This document shows positions 1-6,484 of a stretch of 9,011 bases of DNA, in pieces. Location: NCBI GenBank assembly GCA_028875135.1, contig JAPPFQ010000541.1:1-9011 (forward strand). Reading direction: 5' to 3'. Origin of the DNA: Acidobacteriota bacterium (GTDB lineage: Bacteria > Acidobacteriota > Terriglobia > Versatilivoradales > Versatilivoraceae). The notes below the pieces were generated by a model, which worked only from the letters and a program-made list of their open reading frames with translations, did not search any database and was not told the DNA's origin. Within the stretch, counting starts at the first letter, position 1, and every line of letters begins with the position of its first letter. The position numbers and the translations under genes are program-made.

Positions 1-1069
1 CGGCATCGTCAATCCCTCGAATCGGCTTGCCGGTCGGATATTTTCCGGGGTAACCGCCGGAGGCCAGCACCACGCAGACACTGCAGGCCGAATCCCACCG
101 CAACCGCACCGAATCCAGGGTCCGTCCGTGGATGGCCTGCAGCACCTCCACCAGGTCGTTCTCCAGGCGAAACAGAACCGGCTGGGCCTCGGGATCGCCC
201 AAACGGACATTGTACTCCAGAACCCTGATGCCGTCCGGCGTCAGCATCAGGCCGACATACAAGACTCCTGTGAATTCGTTTCCCTCGGCCGCCATGCCCC
301 GGATGGTCGGCCCGACAATAGCTTCAACCACCTCCCTTTGCTCCTCTGAAGAGAGAATTCCATCGGTCGAGTAGGCGCCCATGCCACCGGTGTTCGGACC
401 TCTATCCCGGTCGAAAACCCTCTTGTGATCCTGGGAAGGGACCATGGGCAGGAAGTGCTCCCCATCGGAGAAAACCAGAAAAGAGGCCTCCCGGCCCCTC
501 AGGCACTCCTCCAGCAAGACTCTCTCGCCGGCCTCGCCGAAGACGCGCCGGCGCATCATCTGCTCCACCGTCGATTCCGCCTGCTGCCGGTCCCGGGCAA
601 TGACTACTCCCTTCCCCGCCGCCAGCCCGTCAGCCTTGACGACCAGCGGAAAGCCGAGATCGCCCCGGCGGATTGCCCCCATGGATTCCTCGAAGGAGTT
701 GCAGACCACGCAGGCCGCGGTGGGCACCTGGTGTCGCTTCATGAAATCCTTGGCAAAGATCTTGCTCCCCTCAAGACGGGCCGCGGCGGCGGTGGGTCCG
801 ACGATTGAGAGCCCGTGGGACCGGAAACGATCCACAATCCCCAGGACCAGGGGTAGTTCCGGGCCGACGACGGTAAGATCGATGGAACGATCGAGGGCGA
901 ATCGGGTCAACCCGGGCAGGTCGTCCGCGGCCAAGGTCACATTGTCTGCGATGGAAGCCGTTCCGCCGTTTCCAGGGGCGCAGAAGACCCTTTCGACAAG
1001 AGGCGAACGACCGATCTTCCAGGCGAGGGCGTGCTCGCGCCCACCCGATCCAATGACGAGAACTTTCAT
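1..1069 (-). CDS. purD: Phosphoribosylamine-glycine ligase (GAR synthetase), C-terminus cut by the window edge
   Basis: Ligates glycine to 5-phosphoribosylamine with ATP to give glycinamide ribonucleotide, the second step of de novo purine synthesis in the cytosol. The ATG at 1069 opens a protein starting MKVLVIGSGGREHALAWK, the classic N-domain nucleotide-binding start of PurD. The ATP-grasp domain follows: VVKADGLAAGKGVV around residues 143-156, the SQDHKR loop near 212-217 and GPNTGGMGAYS near 224-234. The family signature RLGDPEAQ lies at residues 289-296, and the C-domain start (SVCVVLASGGYPGKYPTGK) is visible. The window holds 356 codons. Full PurD is about 420-430 residues, so roughly 70 are missing beyond position 1. 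No frameshift or stop was seen in the stretches checked. No clear Shine-Dalgarno precedes the ATG. It lies 52 bases after larE in the same direction and is probably co-transcribed. Identification is very secure. Confidence 0.97.
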   Translation of the reverse strand, partial: MKVLVIGSGGREHALAWKIGRSPLVERVFCAPGNGGTASIADNVTLAADDLPGLTRFALDRSIDLTVVGPELPLVLGIVDRFRSHGLSIVGPTAAAARLEGSKIFAKDFMKRHQVPTAACVVCNSFEESMGAIRRGDLGFPLVVKADGLAAGKGVVIARDRQQAESTVEQMMRRRVFGEAGERVLLEECLRGREASFLVFSDGEHFLPMVPSQDHKRVFDRDRGPNTGGMGAYSTDGILSSEEQREVVEAIVGPTIRGMAAEGNEFTGVLYVGLMLTPDGIRVLEYNVRLGDPEAQPVLFRLENDLVEVLQAIHGRTLDSVRLRWDSACSVCVVLASGGYPGKYPTGKPIRGIDDA

Positions 1070-1121
1070 CGCTTTGCCGCTTGGCCGTCACCGGGGAGAG
1101 CCGGCCTGATCCGGTCGCCGG

Positions 1122-1994
1122 TCAGGACGGTCTTTGTGACGGATGCAAAGGCAGAACCTCGTTGAGTGCGCCCGAGCGGTAACCCTCAAGATCGAGTGTT
1201 ATGAACTTGAAGCCCAAGGCCTTGAATTCCTTGGTCAACAGGGCAGCCATCCCCATATCCAGAGCCCTGGGCAATTCTTCCGGGGAAAACTCCAGCCGGA
1301 CCAGGGCTTCGTGGTACCGCACCCGAAAAACCCTGAACCCGAAGTGCCGCAGGATCTCCTCGCCGCGCTCCACCATCGACAACTTCTCCGGGGTAATGGA
1401 AGTGCCGTAGGGAAATCGGGAGGAGAGGCAAGGCAAGGCGGGCTTGTTCCAGGTAGGCAGGCCCGCCCGCCTGGACAGCTCCCGGATCTCGACTTTGTTC
1501 ATTTCGGCATCCGAGAGGGGGCTGCAAACCAGATACTCCCGGGCAGCGCGCCGCCCCGGCCGATAGTCGCTTCGGTCGTCCCGGTTGGTGCCATCGGCTA
1601 CCGCGCGAAAGCCCCTCTGGCGGGCTAGCGCCTGCAGCTTGGAAAACAGCTCGCTCTTGCAGAAATAACAGCGATCCGGCGAGTTCTCCCGGTAGCGGGA
1701 ATCCTCCACTTCGTCCGTGAGAATCTCCAGGTGGCGGAGCTGAAAGCGAGAGGCGAATTCGGCTGTTTCCTTCCTTTGAAAAGCGGGATAGGAAGGGCTG
1801 ACGGCAGTCACGCAGAGCGCTTTGTCACCCAGAACCCGGTTGGCCATGTAGGCCAGGTAGGCGCTGTCCACCCCTCCGCTGAAGCCCACCACCACCGACT
1901 CCAGTTCCCTCAGAATCTCGCCGAGCCGACGCTCCTTGGCGGTCACCTCGGAACTGGTCAAGACCTCGGCTGTTCCCAGGACGGGCTCGGTCAC
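1122..1994 (-). CDS. larE: ATP-dependent sulfur transferase LarE (three-cysteine type)
   Basis: LarE adenylates the carboxylates of the pyridinium dicarboxylate made by LarB and inserts sulfur, building the nickel-pincer nucleotide cofactor used by lactate racemase-family enzymes. The 290-residue product is family-sized. It has the PP-loop SGGVDS at residues 39-44, CYFC at 109-112, ADGTNRDD at 133-140, and PCLSSRFPYGTSIT at 188-201. Cysteines 109, 112 and 189 are all present; C189 sits in the loop that carries the sulfur-donor cysteine in single-cysteine LarE. Three cysteines in this arrangement are known from LarE proteins that bind a [4Fe-4S] cluster, so this one may be catalytic rather than sacrificial (inference). 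The start is GTG at 1994, preceded by an AAGGTGG Shine-Dalgarno-like stretch a few bases away. It lies 39 bases downstream of lysK. The partner genes larB and larC are not in view. Confidence 0.93.
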   Translation of the reverse strand: MTEPVLGTAEVLTSSEVTAKERRLGEILRELESVVVGFSGGVDSAYLAYMANRVLGDKALCVTAVSPSYPAFQRKETAEFASRFQLRHLEILTDEVEDSRYRENSPDRCYFCKSELFSKLQALARQRGFRAVADGTNRDDRSDYRPGRRAAREYLVCSPLSDAEMNKVEIRELSRRAGLPTWNKPALPCLSSRFPYGTSITPEKLSMVERGEEILRHFGFRVFRVRYHEALVRLEFSPEELPRALDMGMAALLTKEFKALGFKFITLDLEGYRSGALNEVLPLHPSQRPS

Positions 1995-2033
1995 TGGCCA
2001 CCTTCGCGGAAGGGATGCTGTTCTGCGGTGCGG

Positions 2034-3083
2034 CTACAGAAGTCGTAAAACGGATTCTAGCACGTCGATTGACCGCCTGTACTCGGCAATCTCCAGGTGT
2101 TCCCAGGGTGTATGGTCCAAGCTTGAATCACCGGGCCCGTAGGCCACCATGGGGCACTTCCAGAAGGGCGCCACCACGTTCATGTCGGCGGTTCCTGTCT
2201 TGAGCTTAAACTTTGGCCGACCCTCAAAATCGCGGATCGATCTGAGGAACGACCTGACCAGTGGGTTCGACTTGTCCCGCCTCACCGCGGCCTCCCGACC
2301 CGAGAACGAGACTTGGGCCGGTTGGGCCGTCCGCGACAGGAAATCTTCCAGGGATTGCAGGGAGAAGCCCACCGGGAGGCGGAATCCCAGTCGCAGGTCG
2401 ACGGTTTCATGGATGCCGTCGCTGCTGGAGTTGAAGGAACGCAGGGATGCCTGCAGACTGCCGAAAAGCGACTTCCCCGCGTTGAACCGGTCACACCAGC
2501 TCCCAACCTCGGACCAGAAGTCAACCGCCTGTTCACAGGCCGATCGCTCCTGACCGGCCGTGTGACTGAGCGGAACCTGCAGCCGATAGTCCAGCAGCAG
2601 CCGGCCCTTGTATCCCAGGGTCACCGCACTCCAGCCGCTGGGCTCCCCGATCACGCAATAGTCGGGTGGGTCGAGGTCGGAAAGGGCTTGCCGGGCCCCG
2701 CGAGAGGTAGCCGCCTCTTCCTCCACGGCGCCGACAATCACGATCCTTTTCCCCTGCCCGTCGAGCTCCTGCATCAGGCGCCGGGTCGAGGCAATGAAGC
2801 AGGCCATGGGGCCCTTGGCATCCACCGATCCCCTTCCATAGAGCCGGCCGCCTTCGATCTTGACGGGAAGGTCTCCCGCCACCGTATCGATATGTCCCAG
2901 CAGCACGATGGTCCTGGGCCCCTCCCCGGCGATTCCAATGGCGTTGCTCACCCCGTCCAGGTAGGCGCGAAACCCCATGGACGTCATGGTGTCGACCAAA
3001 AAGCGGGCCAGCCGGGATTCCTGACCGGACGGGCTGGGGATATTCAACATCCGCTGCAACAACTGTAATTCGGAATAGGCCAT
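2034..3083 (-). CDS. lysK: [LysW]-lysine / [LysW]-ornithine hydrolase LysK (M20 metallopeptidase family)
   Basis: Releases the finished amino acid (lysine, and ornithine in some organisms) from the C-terminal glutamate of the LysW carrier. This is the last step of carrier-protein-bound amino-acid synthesis. From the ATG at 3083 the protein has 349 residues, close to the usual LysK length of about 350-360. Di-metal M20 residues are visible: GHIDTV at about 63-68 (H64, D66), GRGSVDAKG near 83-91 (D88), the EEEA general-base region near 121-124, GEPSG near 146-150, and YGPGDSSLDHTPWEHL near 315-330 with H324. The KTGTADMNV segment near 295-303 and LGYKGR near 156-161 are typical of LysK rather than ordinary ArgE/DapE. 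A TTG at 3095 would add four residues. Neither start has a convincing Shine-Dalgarno; ATG is preferred because the N-terminus then fits the family. Its stop lies 39 bases before larE. Confidence 0.9.
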   Translation of the reverse strand: MAYSELQLLQRMLNIPSPSGQESRLARFLVDTMTSMGFRAYLDGVSNAIGIAGEGPRTIVLLGHIDTVAGDLPVKIEGGRLYGRGSVDAKGPMACFIASTRRLMQELDGQGKRIVIVGAVEEEAATSRGARQALSDLDPPDYCVIGEPSGWSAVTLGYKGRLLLDYRLQVPLSHTAGQERSACEQAVDFWSEVGSWCDRFNAGKSLFGSLQASLRSFNSSSDGIHETVDLRLGFRLPVGFSLQSLEDFLSRTAQPAQVSFSGREAAVRRDKSNPLVRSFLRSIRDFEGRPKFKLKTGTADMNVVAPFWKCPMVAYGPGDSSLDHTPWEHLEIAEYRRSIDVLESVLRLL

Positions 3084-3125
3084 CGTCGGCTTCAAGGAAG
3101 CTGGTCTGAAACAAAGATAAAAGAG

Positions 3126-3150
3126 CGGTTTTAAGTTATGGGCTTAAACC
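3126..3150 (-). terminator. Possible intrinsic terminator between the small ORF and lysK
   Basis: On the minus strand the arms GGTTTAAG (3150-3143) and CTTAAAACC (3135-3127) pair with one bulged A around a 7-base loop. A T-rich stretch, CTCTTTTATCTTTG, follows just downstream towards lysK. The TAA stop of the small ORF lies inside the left arm. The stem is AT-rich and therefore weak, so this is a candidate only. If it works it would separate lysK transcription from anything upstream, and lysK would then need its own promoter in the short space before 3083. Confidence 0.35.
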
Positions 3151-3554
3151 TTTGTAACCATTGGGTCTTTTGGGATCAGCCTCAGAGCTTCTCCAACCTT
3201 TTTGCGAACTTCCTGTTTCTCGCTTTTTGCCTTCTCTCTCGCGGCGTATCTCAATCTCCAGCGGGTACACCTTTGGTGCTGGCGGGGAAAGTCCTCTGGG
3301 GCTCTGAGATCCCTGGCCGTAGCTTCTAAAATTTCGGCACTTTGTCGCAATAATTCTGCTGCATCTTGCAGTTTCCACGCATGGGCGCGGTCTGTAGAGC
3401 TGATGACATTTCCATTACGATTCATGCTTCTAACGCAGGTCCATACGCTTTTGAGGATCGCCCTTACCCACTGCTCCAGGCGTGTCAAATCGCTTGCCTT
3501 CCAGAATCTCAGGCACGGCGAGTAGTTGCATACGAGGGTAATGGTCAAGCCCAC
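3144..3554 (-). CDS. Doubtful small ORF, hypothetical protein of up to 136 residues
   Basis: I do not recognise this protein. A GTG at 3554 opens 136 codons ending in TAA at 3144. An internal ATG (MNRNGNVISS...) would give a product of about 93 residues. The second half looks helical and charged, with WKLQDAAELLRQSAEILEA in the middle and a Lys/Glu/Arg-rich tail (REKAKSEKQEVRKKVGEAL). No signal peptide, membrane segment or metal motif is seen. No Shine-Dalgarno precedes either start. The stretch is poorer in G+C than the flanking genes and its codon use differs from theirs. Shorter ORFs overlap it in the other frames. It could be a real accessory gene, the remnant of one, or chance. It sits between lysJ and lysK, inside the repeat-bearing insert. 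Confidence 0.3.
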   Translation of the reverse strand: MGLTITLVCNYSPCLRFWKASDLTRLEQWVRAILKSVWTCVRSMNRNGNVISSTDRAHAWKLQDAAELLRQSAEILEATARDLRAPEDFPRQHQRCTRWRLRYAAREKAKSEKQEVRKKVGEALRLIPKDPMVTKV

Positions 3555-3590
3555 AACTTATAAACTCGAAGCTGAAAGAGGGCCATCCGT

Positions 3591-3620
3591 ATTTGTGTCT
3601 ATTCGTGTCCATTTGTGGTT
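3591..3620. repeat. Three tandem copies of a 10-bp repeat (consensus ATTYGTGTCY)
   Basis: Three adjoining 10-base units read ATTTGTGTCT, ATTCGTGTCC and ATTTGTGGTT. They lie just upstream of the start of the doubtful small ORF, in non-coding DNA. From memory, similar ATTCGTGTCCATTTGTGG strings recur in the intergenic DNA of unrelated environmental bacteria, which suggests a dispersed repeat. That cannot be checked here. Confidence 0.6.
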
Positions 3621-3762
3621 CGTCCTTAAGTACGATCGGCAGTTTCTTCCTCGAAGGATCCGCCCCGTCGTCAGGGCGGGGGCGTCACTTACCGGAAACA
3701 AACGCCTTGCGCCGGGTAGAAGGAAACCGGTTCCAAGCCACGCATGGGTCAATGATTAATTT

Positions 3763-3914
3763 ACATGGATGCACAGGATGCACAGGATTTTTTCTGGAGG
3801 TGGCTGGCTAGCAGTCCTGGACATCCGCAAATCCGCTCGCGGTCATCGCCGGAGCCAACCTCTGGTGCAACAGCGTCGGGTCCTGATGATCCTGTGCATC
3901 CTGTGCATCCATGT
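3763..3914. repeat. Perfect 26-bp inverted repeat with nested inner arms (MITE-like or stem-loop element)
   Basis: The left arm (3763-3788) and right arm (3889-3914) are exact reverse complements over 26 bases, separated by 100 bases. Each arm is itself built from the 9-base unit GGATGCACA repeated in tandem (GGATGCACA, GGATGCACA, GGAT). Outside the arms, ATTAATTT on the left (3755-3762) is echoed by AAATTAAT on the right. Inside, GAGGTGGCT (3797-3805) can pair with AGCCAACCTC (3853-3862) with one bulge, and CCGC-TC-GCGG (3833-3842) forms a small apical hairpin. The whole could fold into one long structure. No transposase is encoded and no clear target-site duplication is visible, so a non-autonomous mobile element or a dispersed palindromic repeat is the likely nature (inference). 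Confidence 0.75.
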
Positions 3915-4088
3915 TCAAAAAATTAATACGGAGTACCGGATCAATGGGACAGGTTCCTTGTTCCGGATAGGCCATGAAGATTCGTTGTTTCACTCTCGAA
4001 TGATCCGCCCACCATGGCGGGGCCGGACTTGTCTCAAGTAGTGCCCAGGCACGTCCATGGCCGTGCAGTTGCTGCAGCATCCTGACGG

Positions 4089-5264
4089 CTACTGCAGAAC
4101 TTCGGCCGTCAACTCGACGACCCGATCCAGGTCCTCTTCTTCGATTACCAGGGGAGGCAGGAAGCGAATGACCGTGGGGCCGGCGGCCAGCGCCAGCACT
4201 CCGCGTTCCATGAGCTTGAGGATGTAGGGCCCGCTCTTCTCCTTGAGTTCGACTCCAACCATCAAACCCAGTCCTCTCACCTCCCGAATTCGAGGGGAAC
4301 CGATGGCCCTCAGTCGCTGCATGAACCGCGTTCCCAGTTTGTGTGCCCGCTGGGGCAGCTCGAAATCCTCCAGGTAGCTAATGGCCGCGTTGGCGGCAGC
4401 GCAGGCCAGGGGATTTCCTCCAAAGGTAGAGCTGTGGGCCAGCTTGAAGAGTCGGGAGGCCACCTCCTGACTCATTCCGGTGGCCCCGATGGGAAGTCCT
4501 CCACCCATGGACTTGGCCATGCAAAACAGATCGGGGAACAGATCGAAGTGTTCCGAGGCAAACATGCGGCCGGTTCGGCCGAATCCCGTCTGCACTTCGT
4601 CCACGACAAACATGGCCCCGACTTCGGTACAGCGGTCCTGCACGTCCAGCAGGAAATCCAGGGTGCCGGGCCGGACGCCCCCTTCTCCCTGGACGACCTC
4701 CACCAGGAACGCCGCCGTACGTTGGCTGATGGCGTCGCAGGCCCGTTGCCGACTGTTGAAGGGAACGTGGGTGAACCCCGGAACCAGGGGCTCGAAGGGA
4801 AGTCGATAGCCCTTGCTCCAGGTGGCGCTCAGAGCCCCGAAGGTCTTGCCGTGAAACCCGCGCATGGCGGCTACGATCTCGTAGCGTCCAGTCGCCAGCC
4901 GGGCAAACTTCAAGGCCACCTCTATGGCCTCCGAGCCGGAGTTGCACAAGAAAAACCGCTGGATGCTGCTCGGAGTGAGCCGCTCCAGGTTTTCCAGCAG
5001 CCGGGCTCTCTCCCGGTGATAGAAGAGCTCGCTGCACACCAACAGTTTCTCGGCCTGGTCCCGAATGGCCTGATTCACCCGGGGATTGGCGTGGCCCAGA
5101 TTGGCTGCCCCCTGGCCCCCCAAGCAATCGATGAACTCCCTGTCCTCCGCGTCCCACAGGCGGGCTCCCTGTCCCCGAACCAATTCCAGGTTGCGCTTGT
5201 AGTAGGTGCCCGCCCCCAGTTGTTCTTCCAGGTGTTTCATGGAATCTCTGCCGGAATCGGTCAC
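4089..5264 (-). CDS. lysJ: [LysW]-aminoadipate semialdehyde / [LysW]-glutamate semialdehyde aminotransferase LysJ (ArgD family)
   Basis: A PLP-dependent class III aminotransferase that transfers the amino group from glutamate to the semialdehyde held on the LysW carrier, giving LysW-lysine or LysW-ornithine. The 391-residue product is full length. NSGSEA (108-113) binds the cofactor phosphate, FHG lies at 137-139, and VDEVQTGFGRTG is at 221-232 with D222 for the PLP nitrogen. The PLP lysine is K251 in MAKSMGGGLPIG, then STFGGNP at 279-285 and VIRFLPPL at 365-372. The GAANLGHANPRV segment near 52-63 resembles LysJ more than acetylornithine ArgD, and lysK nearby supports this. ArgD activity cannot be excluded. 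The start is GTG at 5264, preceded by AAGGTGA at good spacing; the ATG at 5240 has a weaker site. It lies 29 bases after dus and is probably in the same operon. Confidence 0.88.
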   Translation of the reverse strand: MTDSGRDSMKHLEEQLGAGTYYKRNLELVRGQGARLWDAEDREFIDCLGGQGAANLGHANPRVNQAIRDQAEKLLVCSELFYHRERARLLENLERLTPSSIQRFFLCNSGSEAIEVALKFARLATGRYEIVAAMRGFHGKTFGALSATWSKGYRLPFEPLVPGFTHVPFNSRQRACDAISQRTAAFLVEVVQGEGGVRPGTLDFLLDVQDRCTEVGAMFVVDEVQTGFGRTGRMFASEHFDLFPDLFCMAKSMGGGLPIGATGMSQEVASRLFKLAHSSTFGGNPLACAAANAAISYLEDFELPQRAHKLGTRFMQRLRAIGSPRIREVRGLGLMVGVELKEKSGPYILKLMERGVLALAAGPTVIRFLPPLVIEEEDLDRVVELTAEVLQ

Positions 5265-5293
5265 GATGTTTCACCTTGATCGAGAAATGCGGA

Positions 5294-6301
5294 TCAGGTC
5301 TGGGGCGCCGCCACCAGCGCCCTCTGAAAGAATTCCTCGATCCGGTCCATGACTTCCCTCTCGCTGCGGGACTCATAGATGGCTTTGCGAAGGGCGGCCC
5401 CTCGGGGGATGGCGTGGGTAAACCAGGAGGCAAACTGCTTCATCTTCCCAATGGCTCCCGGAGTTTCCTCTTCGAACAGCAGCGAAAAGTAACGCTTGAT
5501 CAGGTCGTACTTGTCGCCGACGTCCGGGAGCGTCATCGGACTCCCACCTTCGGTTTCGCCGATCTGCCGGAAAATCCAGGGGTTGGTCAAGGCGCCCCGG
5601 CCAACCATGACTCCGTCGCAACCCGTCTCTTTCCGCATCCGCATGGCATCGGCCGCGGAAACGATATCTCCGTTGCCGATGACGGGAATCCCGAGGTGAG
5701 CCTTCAGGCGGGCGATGATGCGCCAGTCGGCCTTACCGGAAAACCCCTGGACTCGGGTTCGCGGATGCAGGGTGATGGCTTCGACTCCCAGGTCCTCCGC
5801 CATTCGACCCACTTCCAGAGCCACAATCTGCGACTCGCTCCAGCCGGAGCGGATCTTGATGGTGAAAGGAATCCGCGCCGCCGCCCGAATCTCCTTGAGG
5901 ATTCGCTCCAACAGCTTGGGTTCCCGAAGCAGGGCCGATCCCCCGCACGCCTTCACAACCTTTTTTGCCGGGCAGCCCAGGTTCAGATCGATGGCGTCAA
6001 AGCCCAGGTCCTCCACCATCCGGGTGGCTTCCGCCAGACGCGCCGGGTCCGATCCGAAGAGCTGGGCGGTGACCGGACGCTCCTCCTCGTGGTAGAAGAG
6101 CATCCTCCGGCTCTTCACCGAGTGCCGAGTAAGACCCTCGGCGCTGGTGAACTCGGTCATCACCAGGCCACAACCGCCCAACCGCTTGATGAGGCGACGA
6201 AATACGCTGTCGGTCAAGCCGGCCATGGGTGAGAGGAAAGTTGCCGGGGTCACCGCAATATCCCGAATCTTCAGGATCGAGCACTGTTCGGCACGTATCA
6301 T
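5294..6301 (-). CDS. dusB: tRNA-dihydrouridine synthase, DusB-like
   Basis: An FMN- and NADPH-dependent enzyme that reduces specific uridines in the tRNA D-loop to dihydrouridine. The 335-residue protein has the TIM-barrel fold followed by a helical C-terminal tRNA-binding domain, the usual size for the family. SPMAGLTDSVFR (24-35) is the N-terminal FMN strand. The Dus signature IDLNLGCPAKKV (104-115) carries the catalytic cysteine C110, with CGGSALL after it. TIKIRSGW (147-154) gives the FMN-contacting lysine K149. LHPRTRVQGFSG (178-189), VIGNGDI (207-213) and VGRGALTNPWIF (233-244) complete the FMN-phosphate site. Overall likeness to E. coli DusB is clear (MGCPAKKV and GRAAQGRPWIF there), but which uridine is modified cannot be read from sequence. 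The ATG at 6301 has no strong Shine-Dalgarno. lysJ follows 29 bases later. Confidence 0.93.
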   Translation of the reverse strand: MIRAEQCSILKIRDIAVTPATFLSPMAGLTDSVFRRLIKRLGGCGLVMTEFTSAEGLTRHSVKSRRMLFYHEEERPVTAQLFGSDPARLAEATRMVEDLGFDAIDLNLGCPAKKVVKACGGSALLREPKLLERILKEIRAAARIPFTIKIRSGWSESQIVALEVGRMAEDLGVEAITLHPRTRVQGFSGKADWRIIARLKAHLGIPVIGNGDIVSAADAMRMRKETGCDGVMVGRGALTNPWIFRQIGETEGGSPMTLPDVGDKYDLIKRYFSLLFEEETPGAIGKMKQFASWFTHAIPRGAALRKAIYESRSEREVMDRIEEFFQRALVAAPQT

Positions 6302-6484
6302 CGGAAGAGACGCCCGCAGACGTATTCAATTGCCCGCCGGTCAGGGACAACTCTTACGGCCCTGGCACCCGGCGGCGGTCAAATGCCATTCTACATCGTA
6401 CATGGCCGGCATTTCTCCCCAGGCAGCCGATACCATCTCGAAAAACGGTTGCCGCCGGGGACTGACGCCAAGAGGCGTCGTGTT
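6302..6484. other. Spacer between the glycosyltransferase pair and dus-lysJ
   Basis: This 183-base gap is non-coding on both strands as far as I can see. It contains the hairpin just after the glycosyltransferase stop and must hold any promoter for dus-lysJ. On the minus strand a TTGTCC followed 16-17 bases later by an AT-rich TGAATAC lies about 25-50 bases upstream of the dus start. The -10 match is too poor to call a promoter. Confidence 0.5.
6464..6479 (-). terminator. Perfect 6-bp hairpin just after the GT2 stop codon (possible terminator)
   Basis: On the minus strand GACGCC and GGCGTC pair perfectly around the tetraloop TCTT, starting five bases beyond the TGA of the glycosyltransferase. 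The bases immediately after the stem are AGTCCCC rather than a T run; a GTTTTTC tract appears only some 15-20 bases later. Its position fits a transcript end or an mRNA-stabilising stem for the glycan operon, but the missing T tract keeps confidence low. Confidence 0.35.

Larger units (their letters stand above)
3555..4088. other. Non-coding, repeat-bearing spacer downstream of lysJ
   Basis: No convincing gene is present in these 534 bases. Short ORFs exist on both strands but have no recognisable domains, and several run straight through the inverted repeat. The stretch holds the 10-bp tandem repeat (3591-3620), a small GC hairpin (CGCCC 3661-3665 with GGGCG 3674-3678), and the long inverted repeat at 3763-3914. 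It also holds two short stems near the lysJ end (CCGCC/GGCGG at 4005-4020 and GCACG/CGTGC at 4049-4066). None of these stems has a good T tract on the lysJ side, so no lysJ terminator is called. Confidence 0.6.

Noticed and set aside
444..1109. Plus-strand 221-codon ORF
   Set aside because: It lies antisense to purD, whose minus-strand frame carries clear family motifs. The plus-strand product is rich in Arg, Ser and Pro with no domain, as expected of a shadow frame in GC-rich DNA.
3763..3914. CRISPR array or complete insertion sequence
   Set aside because: There are only two arms in inverted orientation, no regular direct repeats with spacers, no cas genes and no transposase.
4049..4066. 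GCACG/CGTGC stem as a lysJ terminator
   Set aside because: The stem is only five base pairs and no T tract follows on the minus strand, so it is not called as a terminator.
3808..4080. Minus-strand 90-codon ORF downstream of lysJ
   Set aside because: It runs through one arm of the inverted repeat, which supplies its MDAQDAQDHQD segment. It has no ribosome-binding site and no domain.
4341..5279. Plus-strand 312-codon ORF
   Set aside because: It is antisense to lysJ, which has a complete set of aminotransferase motifs. The plus-strand translation has no recognisable fold and is a GC-driven shadow.
5276..6232. Plus-strand 318-codon ORF
   Set aside because: It is antisense to dus. The minus-strand frame holds the full Dus signature, while this frame shows only low-complexity Gly/His/Pro-rich sequence.
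6302..6360. Promoter for dus-lysJ (TTGTCC with a TGAATAC box)
   Set aside because: The -10 hexamer matches the consensus poorly, and the sigma-factor preferences of this organism are unknown.
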